Below are positions 14,707 through 14,853 of a DNA stretch of 14,853 bases, in pieces (position 1 is the stretch's first letter; each line of letters starts with the position of its first letter). The stretch lies in contig NZ_JBNMIU010000053.1 in NCBI RefSeq assembly GCF_050873445.1, positions 1 through 14,853 on the forward strand, read 5' to 3'. Both the position numbers and the translations under genes were made by a program. The notes under the pieces were generated by a model. It made no database searches. It worked only from the letters and a program-made list of their open reading frames with translations, and was not told the DNA's origin. Source of the DNA: Acidaminococcus sp050873445. GTDB taxonomy: Bacteria > Bacillota > Negativicutes > Acidaminococcales > Acidaminococcaceae.

Positions 14707-14853
14707 ATGGCAAAATATGGCTACAGATTTAAGAAAAAATTGGTGTTGGAATACTTGAAGAATCGAGAAAGCTATAGTTACATTTCGCGAAAATATGGCA
14801 TAGCAAGCGATAGTCAACTAAGGACATGGGTTGCCGCATACAAAAGTTTTGGA
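14707..14853 (+). CDS. IS3-family transposase OrfA (helix-turn-helix), N-terminal part
   Basis: The first 49 codons are visible and run off the window edge. The product begins MAKYGYRFKKKLVLEYL and continues with SYSYISRKYGIASDSQLRTW, a helix-turn-helix typical of IS3-family OrfA proteins of the IS150 type (HTH_28-like), which bind the IS ends. In such elements orfB, the DDE catalytic part, follows by -1 frameshifting; it is not in the window. The start is the ATG 10 bases after GGGGG. Confidence 0.82.
   Translation, partial: MAKYGYRFKKKLVLEYLKNRESYSYISRKYGIASDSQLRTWVAAYKSFG

Larger units (their letters stand above)
14652..14853 (+). mobile_element. IS3-family insertion sequence, right copy (5' part)
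   Basis: The element starts with TGAGCTGACCCCC at 14652 and continues past the window. The first 92 bases (to 14743) are identical, in inverted orientation, to 139-48. The abrupt loss of identity at 14651/140 on the cluster side marks the true IS end. The region is AT-rich compared with the native genes. It reads away from tamB. The target duplication cannot be checked because the far ends of both copies lie outside the usable sequence. Confidence 0.82.

Noticed and set aside
1..14853. CRISPR arrays, tRNA or rRNA genes, toxin-antitoxin or defence genes
   Set aside because: I looked for repeated spacers, tRNA arms such as GGTTCGA and small gene pairs, and saw none. All space is taken by the outer-membrane genes and the IS ends.

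Overview
The window carries part of the outer-membrane biogenesis and lipid A chromosomal cluster of a diderm Firmicute. The gene set (tamB, a three-POTRA bamA, several Skp/OmpH-like proteins, lpxD, an LpxL-type acyltransferase, lpxC with fabZ, lpxA and lpxI) is typical of the Negativicutes. The moderately high GC, the use of LpxI rather than LpxH, and Firmicute-style AGGAGG ribosome binding sites all fit. An Acidaminococcaceae-like host is my best guess, made from memory of such genomes and not from a search.

Layout: every native gene is on the minus strand, so transcription runs right to left. tamB (10224-14552) comes first, with its own extended -10 promoter and a strong intrinsic terminator (10178-10209). 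Then follow bamA (7847-10060), with its own promoter, and three consecutive Skp/OmpH-like genes (7331-7810, 6366-7301, 5947-6351). A weaker hairpin with a U-tract (5910-5938) separates these from lpxD, a small putative outer-membrane barrel gene, an LpxL-family acyltransferase gene, lpxC-fabZ, lpxA and lpxI, which are packed with gaps of 4-15 bases. The gene products cover assembly of outer-membrane proteins (BamA, TamB, Skp-like chaperones or tethers) and the early steps of lipid A synthesis (LpxA, LpxC, LpxD, LpxI, and one late acyltransferase). lpxB, lpxK, kdtA and the lpt genes, needed to complete and export LPS, are not in the window.

Both ends are bounded by the same IS3-like insertion sequence in opposite orientations. 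A perfect 92-base inverted repeat lies at 48-139 and 14652-14743. The right copy reads into a transposase orfA that leaves the window. The left copy is broken after about 12 codons of orfA and is joined to 47 unrelated bases that may be the end of another element.

The most interesting signal is at the lpxC/fabZ junction. The two genes form one 445-codon frame, but the linker between them contains an A6 run arranged exactly as the dnaX-type slippery heptamer A-AAA-AAG, a -1-frame stop three codons later, and a full Shine-Dalgarno sequence placed for an independent fabZ start. This could be a homopolymer-driven fusion, a programmed or transcriptional slippage site that sets free versus fused LpxC, or a one-base sequence error. 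The rest is largely conventional biology for this lineage, apart from the regulatory hairpins and IS boundaries described in the findings.
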